64,000 nucleotides of DNA from Janibacter sp. HTCC2649 (lineage in GTDB: Bacteria > Actinomycetota > Actinomycetes > Actinomycetales > Dermatophilaceae). Positions 26,151 to 34,886 of the stretch are shown here, one piece after another. The notes beneath the pieces are model-generated. The model was not told where the DNA came from and did no database searches. It was given only the letters and a program-made list of their open reading frames with translations. Positions within the stretch are counted from its first letter, which is position 1. Each line of letters opens with the position of its first letter. The stretch is from the NCBI RefSeq assembly GCF_000152705.1, contig NZ_CH672413.1, positions 2,021,978-2,085,977 of the forward strand, given 5' to 3'. The translations under genes were made by a program, and so were the position numbers.

Positions 26151-27035
26151 ATGGACAACCGATCCGAGGTCCGCGAGTTCCTCACCACGCGACGGGCCAA
26201 ACTCACGCCACGCGACGTCGGCCTCCCGGATGTCGGCCAGCGTCGGGTGTCGGGCCTGCGTCGCGGCGAAGTCGCAGCACTCGCCGGCGTCAGCATCGAG
26301 TACTACTCCAAGCTCGAGCGTGGGGCCATCGCCGGCGCGAGTCCCTCTGTGCTGGAGGCGATTGCGCGCGCCCTGCAACTCGACGACGCCGAGCGCGAGC
26401 ACCTCTTCCACCTCGCCCAGACCGCGGCCGGCTCCAGCCCGCTGGCCAGCCCCCGACGCCGAACTCGGGCCGTGTGGACGCCTCCCCCGACGCTGCAATG
26501 GGTACTCGACAGCATCACCGGAGGACCCGCCATCGTCCGCAACGGTCGGATGGACCTGCTCGCCACGAACCAGCTCGGTCGGGCGATGCACGCCTCCCTC
26601 TACGAGCGCGCGACCGGGCCCGTGCCCAACTTCGCCCGCTACACGTTCCTGGACGAGGACTCGCACACCTTCTACAGGGACTGGGACACCGCCGCGGACA
26701 CGTGCGTCTCAATCCTTCGCACCGAGGCCGGTCGGGACCCGCGCGACCCCCACCTGCACGACCTTGTCGGTGAGCTGTCGACCCGCAGCGACGACTTCCG
26801 CCTGCGCTGGGGTCGGCACGACGTGCGACTCCACGGAGCCGGCACCAAGACCTTCCACCACACCGCAGTTGGCGACCTCGACCTGGCCTACGAGAGCGTC
26901 GACATGCTGTCCGAGCCGGGTCTGACGCTCACCATCTACGCAGCCGAACCCGCCTCACGCACCGCCGAAGCCCTCGCCCTGCTGGCCTCACTGACCGCGC
27001 CGGCGCCGGCACGTAACACCCCCAGCCAGCACTGA
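26151..27035 (+). CDS. XRE-family regulator with MLTR ligand-binding domain
   Basis: A 294-residue regulator. The helix-turn-helix (about 25-85) carries VSGLRRGEVAALAGVSIEYYSKLERG. The C-terminal part (about 105-275), with NGRMDLLATNQLGRAM, FLDEDSHTFYRDWD and LSTRSDDFRLRWGRHDV, is the MmyB-like ligand-binding domain that often senses fatty acids or small hydrophobic molecules. ATG 26151 was chosen because the domain begins right after it. Its divergent neighbour is the MFS pump, the probable target. Confidence 0.88.
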   Translation: MDNRSEVREFLTTRRAKLTPRDVGLPDVGQRRVSGLRRGEVAALAGVSIEYYSKLERGAIAGASPSVLEAIARALQLDDAEREHLFHLAQTAAGSSPLASPRRRTRAVWTPPPTLQWVLDSITGGPAIVRNGRMDLLATNQLGRAMHASLYERATGPVPNFARYTFLDEDSHTFYRDWDTAADTCVSILRTEAGRDPRDPHLHDLVGELSTRSDDFRLRWGRHDVRLHGAGTKTFHHTAVGDLDLAYESVDMLSEPGLTLTIYAAEPASRTAEALALLASLTAPAPARNTPSQH

Positions 27036-27356
27036 GACCGCGTCACGCCGGGCACGGTGAGCGGCAAAGGGCTCGAATCGCTCCGGTTCCACGCTCAGCA
27101 GACCCCGACAGACCGTCGTTTGCCGCGCGCTGTGCCCGGTCGGGTCCGACCCAACGAAACCAGCAGCGCGTATGCCGCCCGCCTGACCGCTCGTCGCACC
27201 TCACCTGCCGCTCGGCGCGAGGACCTCAGCCACCGAACGAAGGTGCGCATCCGCCCGGCGAGAGGCGGTCACGAACGGGAGCGGACGGCATACCCATGCA
27301 TCGACAGTGTGGGGTGACCCGGACCCCAACCGGGACCGACCACTGGAGGTGCACCC
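27036..27356. other. Intergenic region without a convincing gene
   Basis: The 321 bases between the XRE gene and the acetate symporter operon contain only short, low-complexity open frames. Two copies of the GTATGCCG octamer in opposite orientation (27170-27177 and about 27286-27293) are the only structure I see. A promoter for the downstream operon must lie here, but no clear -35/-10 pair stands out. GGAGG lies eight bases before the GTG at 27357. Confidence 0.5.
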
Positions 27357-27698
27357 GTGAGCAACGACGCTCGCATTGGCAGTGACGAGGACCCCTACGT
27401 CGCACTGCAAGCCACCGACGAGTTCCAGGACCTGCGCCGCAAGTTCCGCGGCTTCGTCTTCCCCATGACGGCGTTCTTCCTCGTCTGGTACTTCGTCTAC
27501 GTCCTGCTGTCGATCTTCGCGCCCGGCTTCATGGGCACCAAGGTCTTCGGCAACATCAACATCGGGCTGCTGTTCGGCCTGGGCCAGTTCGTGACGACCT
27601 TCGCCATCACCTTCATCTATGCCCGGTGGGCCAACCGTGAGCTCGACCCCTTGGCCGACGCCCTGGGTGCCCGACTCGACGGCGACAAGGAGCACTGA
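27357..27698 (+). CDS. DUF485 membrane protein
   Basis: A 113-residue protein of the DUF485 family: a short acidic N-terminus, FQDLRRKFRGFVFPMTAFFLVWYFVYVLL (first helix), GLLFGLGQFVTTFAITFIYARWANRELDPLAD (second helix and conserved tail). Members sit directly upstream of actP-type symporters, as here with a three-base gap. The GTG start has GGAGG at good spacing. Confidence 0.92.
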   Translation: MSNDARIGSDEDPYVALQATDEFQDLRRKFRGFVFPMTAFFLVWYFVYVLLSIFAPGFMGTKVFGNINIGLLFGLGQFVTTFAITFIYARWANRELDPLADALGARLDGDKEH

Positions 27699-27701
27699 GC
27701 C

Positions 27702-29348
27702 ATGACCTCCCTCATCACCGCCGACACCACGGCGGCAGTCGGCTCCCCCGCCCTCAACATCTCGATCTTCATCGGCTTCGTCCTCGTCACCCTCGTCATC
27801 ATCATCAAGCTGGCGTCGGGCAAGAAGTCGGCCGGCGAGTTCTACACCGCCAGTGGTGGCTTCTCCGGTCGCCAGAACGGTGTCGCGATCGCTGGCGACT
27901 ACCTGTCGGCCGCGAGCTTCCTCGGCATCGCCGGCGCCATCGCATTGCAGGGTTATGACGGCTTCCTCTACTCGATTGGCTTCCTCGTCGCGTGGCTCGT
28001 CGCCTTGCTGCTCGTCGCCGAACTGATGCGCAACACAGGGCGATTGACGATGGCTGATGTTCTCAGCTATCGCCTCAAGCAGCGCCCGGTCCGCATCGCC
28101 ACCGCGATCTCGGTGCTGTGTGTGTCGTTCTTCTACCTGCTCGCGCAGATGGCTGGAGCCGGTGGCCTCGTGTCCCTGCTCCTCGGTGTCTCGGGTGAGA
28201 CGGCGCAGAACCTCGTCATCGCCCTCGTCGGCTTCGTGATGATCGCCTACGTTCTCATCGGCGGCATGCGTGGCACGACCTGGGTCCAGATCATCAAGGC
28301 GGTCCTGCTCATCACGGCCACCGCGATCATGACGGTCTGGCTGCTCGGCAAGTACGGCTTCAACTTCTCGGCCCTGCTCCAGGCAGCCGTCGACAAGAAC
28401 CCGAAGGTGGGCGAGAAGCTCCTCGCTCCCGGCGTGAAGTACGGCGCCTCGACCACCACGAAGATCGACTTCATCTCGCTGTCGCTCGCGTTGGTGCTCG
28501 GCACCGCCGGTCTGCCGCACGTGCTGCAGCGCTTCTACACGGTCCCGACTTCGCGTCAGGCTCGCAAGTCCGTCGAGTGGGCCATCTGGCTGATCGGTGG
28601 CTTCTACCTGTTGACGCTCGTCGTCGGCTACGGCGCCGGAGCCCTCGTGGGTTCGGCCGAGATCAACGCCGCACCTGGCAAGGCCAACTCGGCCGCACCG
28701 CTGCTCGCGTTCCACCTCGGCGGTTCGCCCCTGCTGGGCATCGTCTCGGGTATCGCGTTCGCCACGATCCTCGCGGTCGTCGCTGGTCTGACGATCACGG
28801 CTTCGGCCACCTACGCGCACGACATCTACAAGGAAGTCATCAAGCGCGGCAAGTCCACGTCTGACCAAGAGGTGCGGGTCGCTCGCATCGCGGCCGTCGT
28901 CATCGGCCTCGTCGCGATCCTCGGTGGCATGTTCGCCAAGAGCCAGAACATCGCGTTCCTGGTCGCCCTGGCGTTCGCTGTCGCGGCCTCGGCCAACCTG
29001 CCGACGATTCTCTACTCGCTGTTCTGGAAGCGGTTCAACACCCAGGGCGCACTGTGGTCGATCTACGGCGGACTCATCTCGACGATCGGCCTGATCATCT
29101 TCAGCCCGGTCGTGTCGGGCAAGCCGGCGGATCCCAAGACCGGCCTCAGCCCGTCGATGATCACGAACCCGGACATCGACTTCTCCTGGTTCCCGCTCGA
29201 CAACCCTGGTCTCGTCACGATCCCGCTGGCCTTCTTCCTCGGCTGGCTCGGAACCGTCATGAGCAAGGAGCACAACGCGCAGAAGTACGCCGAGATGGAG
29301 GTGCGCAGCCTCACCGGTCACGGCGTGGGCAAGGCCCTCGACCACTGA
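27702..29348 (+). CDS. actP: Cation/acetate symporter
   Basis: A 548-residue symporter with about 14 helices. Signatures of the acetate/pyruvate branch are strong: FYTASGGFSGRQNGVAIAGDYLSAASFLG (about 47-75), GGMRGTTWVQIIKAVLL (about 187-203) and GTAGLPHVLQRFYTVP (about 267-282). It takes up acetate and related monocarboxylates with Na+ or H+. Acetyl-CoA synthetase (37882) would activate the imported acetate. A distinct second symporter of the family is at 4951. Confidence 0.92.
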   Translation: MTSLITADTTAAVGSPALNISIFIGFVLVTLVIIIKLASGKKSAGEFYTASGGFSGRQNGVAIAGDYLSAASFLGIAGAIALQGYDGFLYSIGFLVAWLVALLLVAELMRNTGRLTMADVLSYRLKQRPVRIATAISVLCVSFFYLLAQMAGAGGLVSLLLGVSGETAQNLVIALVGFVMIAYVLIGGMRGTTWVQIIKAVLLITATAIMTVWLLGKYGFNFSALLQAAVDKNPKVGEKLLAPGVKYGASTTTKIDFISLSLALVLGTAGLPHVLQRFYTVPTSRQARKSVEWAIWLIGGFYLLTLVVGYGAGALVGSAEINAAPGKANSAAPLLAFHLGGSPLLGIVSGIAFATILAVVAGLTITASATYAHDIYKEVIKRGKSTSDQEVRVARIAAVVIGLVAILGGMFAKSQNIAFLVALAFAVAASANLPTILYSLFWKRFNTQGALWSIYGGLISTIGLIIFSPVVSGKPADPKTGLSPSMITNPDIDFSWFPLDNPGLVTIPLAFFLGWLGTVMSKEHNAQKYAEMEVRSLTGHGVGKALDH

Positions 29349-29362
29349 CCCTCGGTTGACTC

Positions 29363-29403
29363 GTGTGCCCCAGCGGCCCCTTCCCGGGACCGCTGGGGCA
29401 CAC
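29363..29403 (+). terminator. Hairpin terminator after actP
   Basis: Perfect 14-base arms GTGTGCCCCAGCGG (29363-29376) and 29390-29403 around a 13-base loop, 15 bases after the actP stop. No T tract follows. The core TGTGCCCCAGCGG is nearly the same as that of the hairpin at 16493-16538. Confidence 0.75.
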
Positions 29404-29466
29404 TACGTTGTGCGGCGTATGCCGCCCGCTCCCCTCCCGCTGCCAACCTTCGCCCGGCCATATGAC

Positions 29467-29488
29467 TACCCAAATTTGGGTATATGAT
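29467..29488 (+). promoter_or_regulatory. Operator palindrome and leaderless promoter of the toxin-antitoxin pair
   Basis: A perfect 16-base palindrome, TACCCAAATTTGGGTA (29467-29482), is followed directly by a -10-like TATGAT (29483-29488). A transcript starting about seven bases later would begin at or next to the ATG at 29496, so the mRNA would be leaderless. The palindrome sits where the spacer and -10 upstream edge lie, so a repressor bound there would block the promoter. Autorepression by the helix-turn-helix product is the obvious model. Confidence 0.7.
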
Positions 29489-29495
29489 CGTTGGT

Positions 29496-30053
29496 ATGGA
29501 CTCGCACTACCGCCTTCGTCAGCGCCTTGCGGCGCTCATCGACGCTGCCGGTTTCAACCGGAGCCAGGCCGCCCACGCCGTCGGGTGCACGCCGTCCCGA
29601 CTCGGGGACTACTTGGCCGGACGCACCATCCCCTCAGCCCTGGTTCTGCTCGAGCTCGAAGACGCAGCAGGCCAGGCAGAGAACCGCACCTGGATGCGAG
29701 CCGCAGACGTCATTGACGCAGTCGCCTCATATTCCGAGTCTGATCCGATGTGGGCGATGCGAATGCTGCTCCAAGGACGCGACCAGTCACTCGCACTGAG
29801 CACCCCCGCTCGCCGCGCGATCTGGGCCACGGGATCCCCACGGCGCCCTTTGACTGGCCCTTGGAAGACCTTGGCCCACACAGTCCTGCGTGAGAGTGCC
29901 CGCGATGGGCGGCCGATTCCCAAGTGGCTCGCCGCTCCCATGCCCCTGCGCGAACCTTGGGCCCCATTGCCAGTGAAGCCGGGACGGCACTTGGACGAGA
30001 ACCTCGCCAGGCTCGGGATCGAGATCAACGAGCGCGAGTTGGTTACGGCGTGA
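29496..30053 (+). CDS. Helix-turn-helix protein, probable antitoxin/autorepressor
   Basis: A 185-residue protein. The N-terminal XRE-like helix-turn-helix (about residues 5-55) reads RLAALIDAAGFNRSQAAHAVGC, then TPSRLGDYLAGRTIPSA. The C-terminal two thirds have no motif I know. An upstream in-frame ATG at 29484 lies inside the -10 element, so 29496 is the likely start and there is no ribosome site, as expected for a leaderless message. The stop overlaps the start of the nucleotidyltransferase gene by GTGA, the tight coupling usual for toxin-antitoxin pairs. Confidence 0.75.
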   Translation: MDSHYRLRQRLAALIDAAGFNRSQAAHAVGCTPSRLGDYLAGRTIPSALVLLELEDAAGQAENRTWMRAADVIDAVASYSESDPMWAMRMLLQGRDQSLALSTPARRAIWATGSPRRPLTGPWKTLAHTVLRESARDGRPIPKWLAAPMPLREPWAPLPVKPGRHLDENLARLGIEINERELVTA

Positions 30054-30589
30054 ACTTCGACTTCGACGCAACGCAAATCCGACAGCTGCTGGACGAACTC
30101 GACGAACGACTTCGCGCTGCGGGGATCGCGGCGACGGTCTACGTCGTCGGAGGCGCCGCGATCTCACTTCACCTTCCCGAGACCGAACGCCGGACCCAAG
30201 ACATCGATGGCATCACATCCGAGGTTCGCCTGGCCGAGATCATCGCGCAGATGGCCGACGAGCTCGGCCTGCCGGAGGGGTGGCTCAACGGTGCTGCTCG
30301 CCCCTTCCTCCCGCCCATCCCCGCGGATGCCCTCACACCGCCCACCTCCCCTGGGCTGCGAGTTCAGTTGGCGTCACTCGAGCAACTTCTCGCCATGAAA
30401 CTGGCGGCGGGCCGAGCGCGCGACCGAGGGGACATCGTTGCACTGGCCAACGCGTTGCAAGTTGACCCGGACGAAGCGATCCTGCTGACGCACGAGGCAT
30501 ATGGAACGGATGCACTCGAGCTGCTGACCACCTTGGAAGACGTGAAGTCCGACGCCCACGCCTTGATCCCACGGCGCCCCAAACACTGA
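30050..30589 (+). CDS. Nucleotidyltransferase-fold protein (AbiEii/DUF6036-like), probable toxin
   Basis: A 179-residue protein with the minimal nucleotidyltransferase signature: VVGGAAISLH (Gly34-Gly35), then RRTQDIDGI with Asp51 and Asp53. The later LEQLLAMKLAAGRARDRGDIVAL is typical of AbiEii/DUF6036-type proteins, where Lys and Arg-Asp lie near the active site. Related NTase toxins (MenT, AbiEii) transfer nucleotides to tRNA or other targets. The GTG at 30050 overlaps the preceding stop. The gene ends 83 bases before a convergent gene. Confidence 0.75.
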   Translation: MNFDFDATQIRQLLDELDERLRAAGIAATVYVVGGAAISLHLPETERRTQDIDGITSEVRLAEIIAQMADELGLPEGWLNGAARPFLPPIPADALTPPTSPGLRVQLASLEQLLAMKLAAGRARDRGDIVALANALQVDPDEAILLTHEAYGTDALELLTTLEDVKSDAHALIPRRPKH

Positions 30590-30672
30590 TGGGAAGGGGC
30601 CCGAACGCTGCCCTGTGGGACGTGGAGGCCGGCTCTTTCACGGATCACGCGCGACGGGGCAAACGACAACAT

Positions 30673-31341
30673 TCAGCTTGGGTGCTGATCGAGCCAGGTT
30701 TCGGGCCTCAGGGATCGGGGAGCGGGTTTAGCGATCGCGTCCACCACTGGTTTCCAAGTCTTGTCCGGCACGTCCTCGGCGAACCAACCAAAACGGAGAA
30801 GGCTTGGGTGCTCTCGTATGGCCGACACATCGTGGGTGTCGAGTTTGACCATCCGAGACAGTTGGAGCTCTTGGAGCCCGGGCGCCGCCAAGATAGGGGT
30901 GATCGAGGACAACCCCTTCATCGAGCCCAGTTCGACGCGGGTCAACGATCGCAATCGTTCAGTCGACGGGAGGGACTGAACGCGTGGCAAGCCATACAGG
31001 CTGAGCAGTTCTAGAGTGGCGAGTTGTCCAATGGCGGTGAGGTCACTCATGCCACGGACCTGGTTGACGACGAGCACACGTAGTGCCCGACAGCCCGAAA
31101 CTCGGCTGATGCTGGCGCCAGACCCGCCGCGAATGTCCAAGAATTCCAAACGTGGCAGTCGTGCCAAGAAGTCGACCGGATGCTTCACCGCCCAAAGGGT
31201 CACTCGCTTGGCGGACCTGAGCCACTCCTCATCCGAGTCGACGAGAGTGGCGTGATCGATCCAGACGTCATCTTGGGATCTCCACCGGGCGACCTCGGAT
31301 GCACCACGGGAACCAGACACGACAAGGATCGTCTCAGACAC
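30673..31341 (-). CDS. Leucine-rich-repeat-like protein
   Basis: A 222-residue protein with about five degenerate repeats of 22-24 residues after residue 45: LPRLEFLDIRGGS, CRALRVLVVNQVRG, LATLELLSLYGLPR, LRSLTRVELGSMKG, APGLQELQLSRM. The spacing of L-x-x-L-x-L fits a leucine-rich-repeat solenoid. No signal peptide is seen. Such domains mediate protein contacts; this one has no recognisable effector domain. It is convergent with the toxin-antitoxin pair and could belong to the same accessory patch. Confidence 0.65.
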   Translation of the reverse strand: MSETILVVSGSRGASEVARWRSQDDVWIDHATLVDSDEEWLRSAKRVTLWAVKHPVDFLARLPRLEFLDIRGGSGASISRVSGCRALRVLVVNQVRGMSDLTAIGQLATLELLSLYGLPRVQSLPSTERLRSLTRVELGSMKGLSSITPILAAPGLQELQLSRMVKLDTHDVSAIREHPSLLRFGWFAEDVPDKTWKPVVDAIAKPAPRSLRPETWLDQHPS

Positions 31342-31466
31342 GTCCTCGTTCAGAGGGAAATCAGGCAGCAGGTATCTGGTGGGGCCCTCGAGTCTCCTTC
31401 TGTGTCAACCGGGCAGGGCGGCATACGCGTCTTCTCCGTATAGGCACACCAACGCAGGAGGACACC

Positions 31467-32003
31467 ATGAACCGCAGGACCATCCGACGAAGTGCCGCCG
31501 CCCTGGCCATCGGCCTCGCAGCTGCCACCGCACCCGCCGCCATCGGCGCCACCACCGCTTCTGCCGCTCCCTACTGCGGCATCACCTGGGGCTCGCTCGC
31601 CAAGACGAACGCGACCATGAACGTCACGTCCGTCGCGGGCCTCCGCGCCGGCCGGCACGACTGCTACGACCGACTCGTCATCGACCAGAAGGGCAAGGCA
31701 ACGGGCTACGACGTCCGCTACGTCTCGGTCGTCACCCAGGACGGCTCGGGCAACCCCGTACCCGTCGCCGGTGGTGCTGCTCTGCAGGTCATCACCAGGG
31801 CCTCGCGCAACACGACGGCGCCGGCGATGCCGAACGTCTCGGGTTTCACCACGTTCCGTGAGGTCAAGTGGGCCGGCTCGTTCGAGGGCCAGTCCACGAT
31901 CGCTCTCGGGGTGCGGGCGAAGCTGCCCTTCCGGGTGCTCAGCTACAACGACACCGCAACCGGCACGAGCCGCCTCGTCATCGACGTCGCCCACAAGTGG
32001 TGA
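31467..32003 (+). CDS. Secreted AMIN-like domain protein
   Basis: A 178-residue exported protein. The signal peptide (about 1-34) ends in TTASAAP. The mature part, with two cysteines (PYCGITWGS and HDCYDRLVID), GYDVRYV, FREVKWAGSFEGQSTIALGVRAKLPFRV and a final SRLVIDVAH, matches the actinobacterial AMIN-like domain. That domain is thought to bind cell-wall or envelope components. GCAGGAGGA lies just before ATG 31467. Confidence 0.8.
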   Translation: MNRRTIRRSAAALAIGLAAATAPAAIGATTASAAPYCGITWGSLAKTNATMNVTSVAGLRAGRHDCYDRLVIDQKGKATGYDVRYVSVVTQDGSGNPVPVAGGAALQVITRASRNTTAPAMPNVSGFTTFREVKWAGSFEGQSTIALGVRAKLPFRVLSYNDTATGTSRLVIDVAHKW

Positions 32004-32021
32004 CCTGATCCCGCCTCACGC

Positions 32022-32087
32022 AAGTCGAGGTAGTACGAAACGCCGAGCCCGGTCGACTGGGTTCGGCGTTTCGTACTACCTCGACTT
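32022..32087. terminator. Long perfect hairpin between convergent genes
   Basis: The arms are 25 bases long and perfect (32022-32046 and 32063-32087), beginning AAGTCGAGGTAGTACGAAAC. The 16-base loop can pair further. It fills the gap between the AMIN-like gene and phhA. The arm sequence is unique in the window, but arm length and position match the other palindromes. Confidence 0.8.
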
Positions 32088-32092
32088 CACAT

Positions 32093-32986
32093 TCAGCGGG
32101 CGTCGGCCTCGGCGCGCAGCCGGGCCGCGAGATCGTCGTCGACCTCGTCGAAGAACGTGCCCACGACATCCTCGAGCTGGTCCATGCCCTCGGCGCAGAA
32201 CAGCACCGGCTGATAGCTCGTGATGTCGTAGTTGAGCGTGCCCATGTCGACCAGGTCCAGCGCCCGGTGCTCCATGTGCCCGAACTCGTCCATCTCGCCA
32301 TAGCTGGACAAGATCCCGGCGCCATAGGCCTTGACCTCGCCGTGCTCGCGCATGATGCCGAACTCCATCGAGAACCAGAAGACGTCGGCGATGAACTTCA
32401 TCGCGTCGTCAGTCTCCACTCGCAGCGACGCCTTGCCCGCGGCTTCGGTGATCCGCGCGAATCGCGGTGAGGCGAGCTGGTTTCCGTGCCCGATGACCTC
32501 GTGGATGATGTCCGGCTCGGGCGTGTAGAGCGGTTGGGTGCCGTAGCGGAGGTACTGCGTCGAGTTGAACGTGTTCGCCCCGAGGTCGCCATAGAAGTCG
32601 CGCAACGGGACGAGCCCCGGCGCGGCCACATAGGTCCATCCGGTCAGCGGTTCGAGCCGCTCGCTCACCTCGTGCAGCTGGGGCACGTGCTCGGTCGGCA
32701 GACGCAGCGCGTGCTTGGCCGCGAGGTACTCACTGTGCGCGTACTTCTCGTGCTTCGGCGCAAGCTGGTGACTCACCGTCCGCCAGATCTCGTGCTCGGC
32801 CTCTGCGTAGTCGATCACCGGGATCGGCTCGCCGCGCGTCCAAGACATCGCGGCTGCTGCGATCTCACCGCGACGTTCCATGTAGGCGGGATCGTCGCGC
32901 CCAGGGTGGTTGTCACTCAGGTGGACCTCAACGGTCCCGTCCTCGCGCCGGGTCACGGGCGAGTACAGCTGGCCTTCTTCGAACAT
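32093..32986 (-). CDS. phhA: Phenylalanine 4-monooxygenase (aromatic amino acid hydroxylase)
   Basis: A 297-residue iron- and pterin-dependent hydroxylase. The iron ligands lie in IIHEVIGHGNQ (two His) and in FWFSMEFGIM (Glu). TPEPDIIHE and YFGDLGAN-like FYGDLGANTFNSTQYLRYG are family motifs. It converts phenylalanine to tyrosine. ATG 32986 has a perfect GGAGG. No pterin-4a-carbinolamine dehydratase gene is adjacent. The gene is divergent from the lipoprotein gene at 33240. Confidence 0.9.
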   Translation of the reverse strand: MFEEGQLYSPVTRREDGTVEVHLSDNHPGRDDPAYMERRGEIAAAAMSWTRGEPIPVIDYAEAEHEIWRTVSHQLAPKHEKYAHSEYLAAKHALRLPTEHVPQLHEVSERLEPLTGWTYVAAPGLVPLRDFYGDLGANTFNSTQYLRYGTQPLYTPEPDIIHEVIGHGNQLASPRFARITEAAGKASLRVETDDAMKFIADVFWFSMEFGIMREHGEVKAYGAGILSSYGEMDEFGHMEHRALDLVDMGTLNYDITSYQPVLFCAEGMDQLEDVVGTFFDEVDDDLAARLRAEADAR

Positions 32987-33239
32987 GGCCCACCTCCTTG
33001 TGGTCGTGTTGACCTCAGGGAACCATTCGACAGCGCAAAGCGACACCGTTGCCGGACACACTGGGCACAGAGTGCACGTTCCGACCAGCCTGAGTGACGG
33101 CATACCCGACATCTTGTCCAACAGACCAAAGAACGGGGTATGCCGCCCGCTCGCCTCCCTGTGGACAACTCAAGTCGCGCTGTGCGCACCTTTCTCTAAA
33201 CTGGATGCAGTCCTTGACACACGACGGGTGGGGAAATCC

Positions 33240-33842
33240 GTGAACAAGACCTGGGGCCGTACTGCGGCCATGCTGTCCATCGCTGCGCTCGCGTTGACCG
33301 CGTGCAGCGACAAGGACGAGCCAATTGCGACACCAACGCCGAGCGCGTCAACGTCGGCTGCGTCGCCGTCGAGCTCGGGTTCGACGAGCCCGTCGGCGTC
33401 CGCGAGCCCGTCGCCGTCGACCAACGCGAGCGTCCCGGCAGCAGCACGAGCCCGCACCGAAGCCGGCGCCATCGCCTTCCTCACGTTCTTCCTCGAGTTG
33501 TCGAACAAGGCACTCCTTGATCCACCGAATGCGCCAAACCTCTTCGCCTACGCGGACAAGGACTGCATCGCGTGCAAGAAGACTCAGGCCCTGTTCGCCG
33601 AGTACGCCAAGGGCGGATGGAGTCTGCGTCAGTCGGGTATTCGCATCGAGAACGCCGCCCTCGCGACGAAGGTCTCGGATCCGAAGGTCATCGTCAACTT
33701 CACCTATGTGGAGGCGTCACAAACGCTCTATCAGCATGGCAAGAAAACGACGAACACCGTCCCTGCAGCGAGCACGAAGAAGGGCGCCGCGTTGAAGTGG
33801 GTGAACGACGCATGGCAGATGTACGACATCGAAAATATGTGA
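33240..33842 (+). CDS. DUF6318-type lipoprotein
   Basis: A 200-residue lipoprotein. The lipobox ALTACSD puts the acylated cysteine near residue 20. A long Ser/Pro/Thr linker (about 25-62) leads to a domain with AIAFLTFFLELSNKAL and the cysteine pair DKDCIACKKT, followed by a beta-rich part, as in DUF6318 proteins. The start is GTG 33240. It overlaps the next gene by about 30 bases, which makes co-translation likely. Confidence 0.8.
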   Translation: MNKTWGRTAAMLSIAALALTACSDKDEPIATPTPSASTSAASPSSSGSTSPSASASPSPSTNASVPAAARARTEAGAIAFLTFFLELSNKALLDPPNAPNLFAYADKDCIACKKTQALFAEYAKGGWSLRQSGIRIENAALATKVSDPKVIVNFTYVEASQTLYQHGKKTTNTVPAASTKKGAALKWVNDAWQMYDIENM

Positions 33843-34807
33843 CCGCCTCACTACTTCTTGCGATCGCGGTGAGTGGAACCGGTCCGGCCTCCGCGGAGCC
33901 AGAAGCTCCTCCACCTGGAACAACCACAGGAACAACCACGGGCGGCGGATCCAAAGTCCAGCTGACCTTGAGGCAGATGCAAGGGGCGCGCGACGAAGCA
34001 GCGAAGGCTGCGGCCGCGGCGGCCACTGGCAAGCCGGTGCCGCGCTGGGAGTACAAGACCCACATCAACTGCGCCACCGGCAACACCAACCCCGATGCTG
34101 GCTGTGGCACCGCCGCGCAGGCCTGCACCAACGGTCAGTTCCAAGCGGTCGTCCTTCGCCGCCTGATGGTGCCGGTGCAGCGGACCAATGCCCCCGCTCC
34201 GTTGCCGAGTGGCAGCAGCACCGGGCCGGGCTCGGCGGTGCCGGTTCCCGGCGGGTCGACCATGGCTCCCGCACCGGGTGCGCAGGGGCAGTGGCACGTC
34301 TGGGGCGTCACCTGCTACCCGCAACTGCTCCCTGGCAACGCCCTTCCGACGATGGCGCAGGTCCTCAAGGCGTTCCGGGAGATCGACTTCGCCAAGGGCG
34401 ACGTGAGCATCCAGCCCGTCGGCAACGTCACCCTCGTCAACCTCCCGACCTACTTCGCGGCGACGTGGCCCCAAGCCGGTGTCGGGCCCGACGAGAGTGA
34501 CGTGACCAACCTTCTCGGGTACCGCCTCGAGATCCAGCCGTTGGCGCGCTCACTCACCTACGTCTACGGCGACGGCAACAGCAGCGGCCCCACCACGTCG
34601 CTGGGCGGCCCCCACCCCGACGGCGACATCCGCTGGACGTACAAGCGGCCGGGCACCATGGCGACGCGCGTTGACACCTTCTATGGCGGCCGCTTCCGGT
34701 TCGGGACCGGCGCCTGGATGACCATCCCCGAGACCGTCACCGTCCAGGGGACGCCGGTGAACTTGACCGTTCGTGAGGCCAAGGCGCGCCTCTACAACAA
34801 CGGCTGA
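33812..34807 (+). CDS. Secreted protein of unknown function, partner of the DUF6318 lipoprotein
   Basis: From ATG 33812 the product has 331 residues, with a signal peptide MADVRHRKYVTASLLLAIAV ending at ASAEP. GTG 33839 would give a shorter start without basic residues, so I prefer the ATG. The mature protein has four cysteines in a CATG..CGTAAQAC cluster plus VTCYPQ, a Pro/Gly/Ser linker, and a C-terminal region with YKRPGTMATRVDTFYGGRFRFGTG and IPETVTVQGTPVNLTVREAKA. I do not recognise a named family. Confidence 0.7.
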   Translation: MADVRHRKYVTASLLLAIAVSGTGPASAEPEAPPPGTTTGTTTGGGSKVQLTLRQMQGARDEAAKAAAAAATGKPVPRWEYKTHINCATGNTNPDAGCGTAAQACTNGQFQAVVLRRLMVPVQRTNAPAPLPSGSSTGPGSAVPVPGGSTMAPAPGAQGQWHVWGVTCYPQLLPGNALPTMAQVLKAFREIDFAKGDVSIQPVGNVTLVNLPTYFAATWPQAGVGPDESDVTNLLGYRLEIQPLARSLTYVYGDGNSSGPTTSLGGPHPDGDIRWTYKRPGTMATRVDTFYGGRFRFGTGAWMTIPETVTVQGTPVNLTVREAKARLYNNG

Positions 34808-34811
34808 CGCA

Positions 34812-34867
34812 CACCTTGCGTCTGCGCATGCGGCTGTTCTCACCACCAGATGCGCAGACGCAAGGTG
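34812..34867. terminator. Hairpin between convergent genes
   Basis: Perfect 18-base arms CACCTTGCGTCTGCGCAT (34812-34829) and 34850-34867 around a 20-base loop, between the secreted-protein gene and the convergent membrane-protein gene. No T tract. It is a probable bidirectional terminator. Confidence 0.75.
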
Positions 34868-34886
34868 CGCCGCTCAGGTCAGGCGG

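Noticed and set aside
27057-27317. Possible 86-codon gene before the DUF485 gene
   Set aside because: No ribosome site, Arg/Ser-rich composition and no motif; treated as intergenic.
27201-29345. A 714-codon open frame on the minus strand
   Set aside because: It is antisense to the well-supported actP and DUF485 genes and translates to low-complexity Asp/Glu/Arg-rich sequence, an artefact of high GC.
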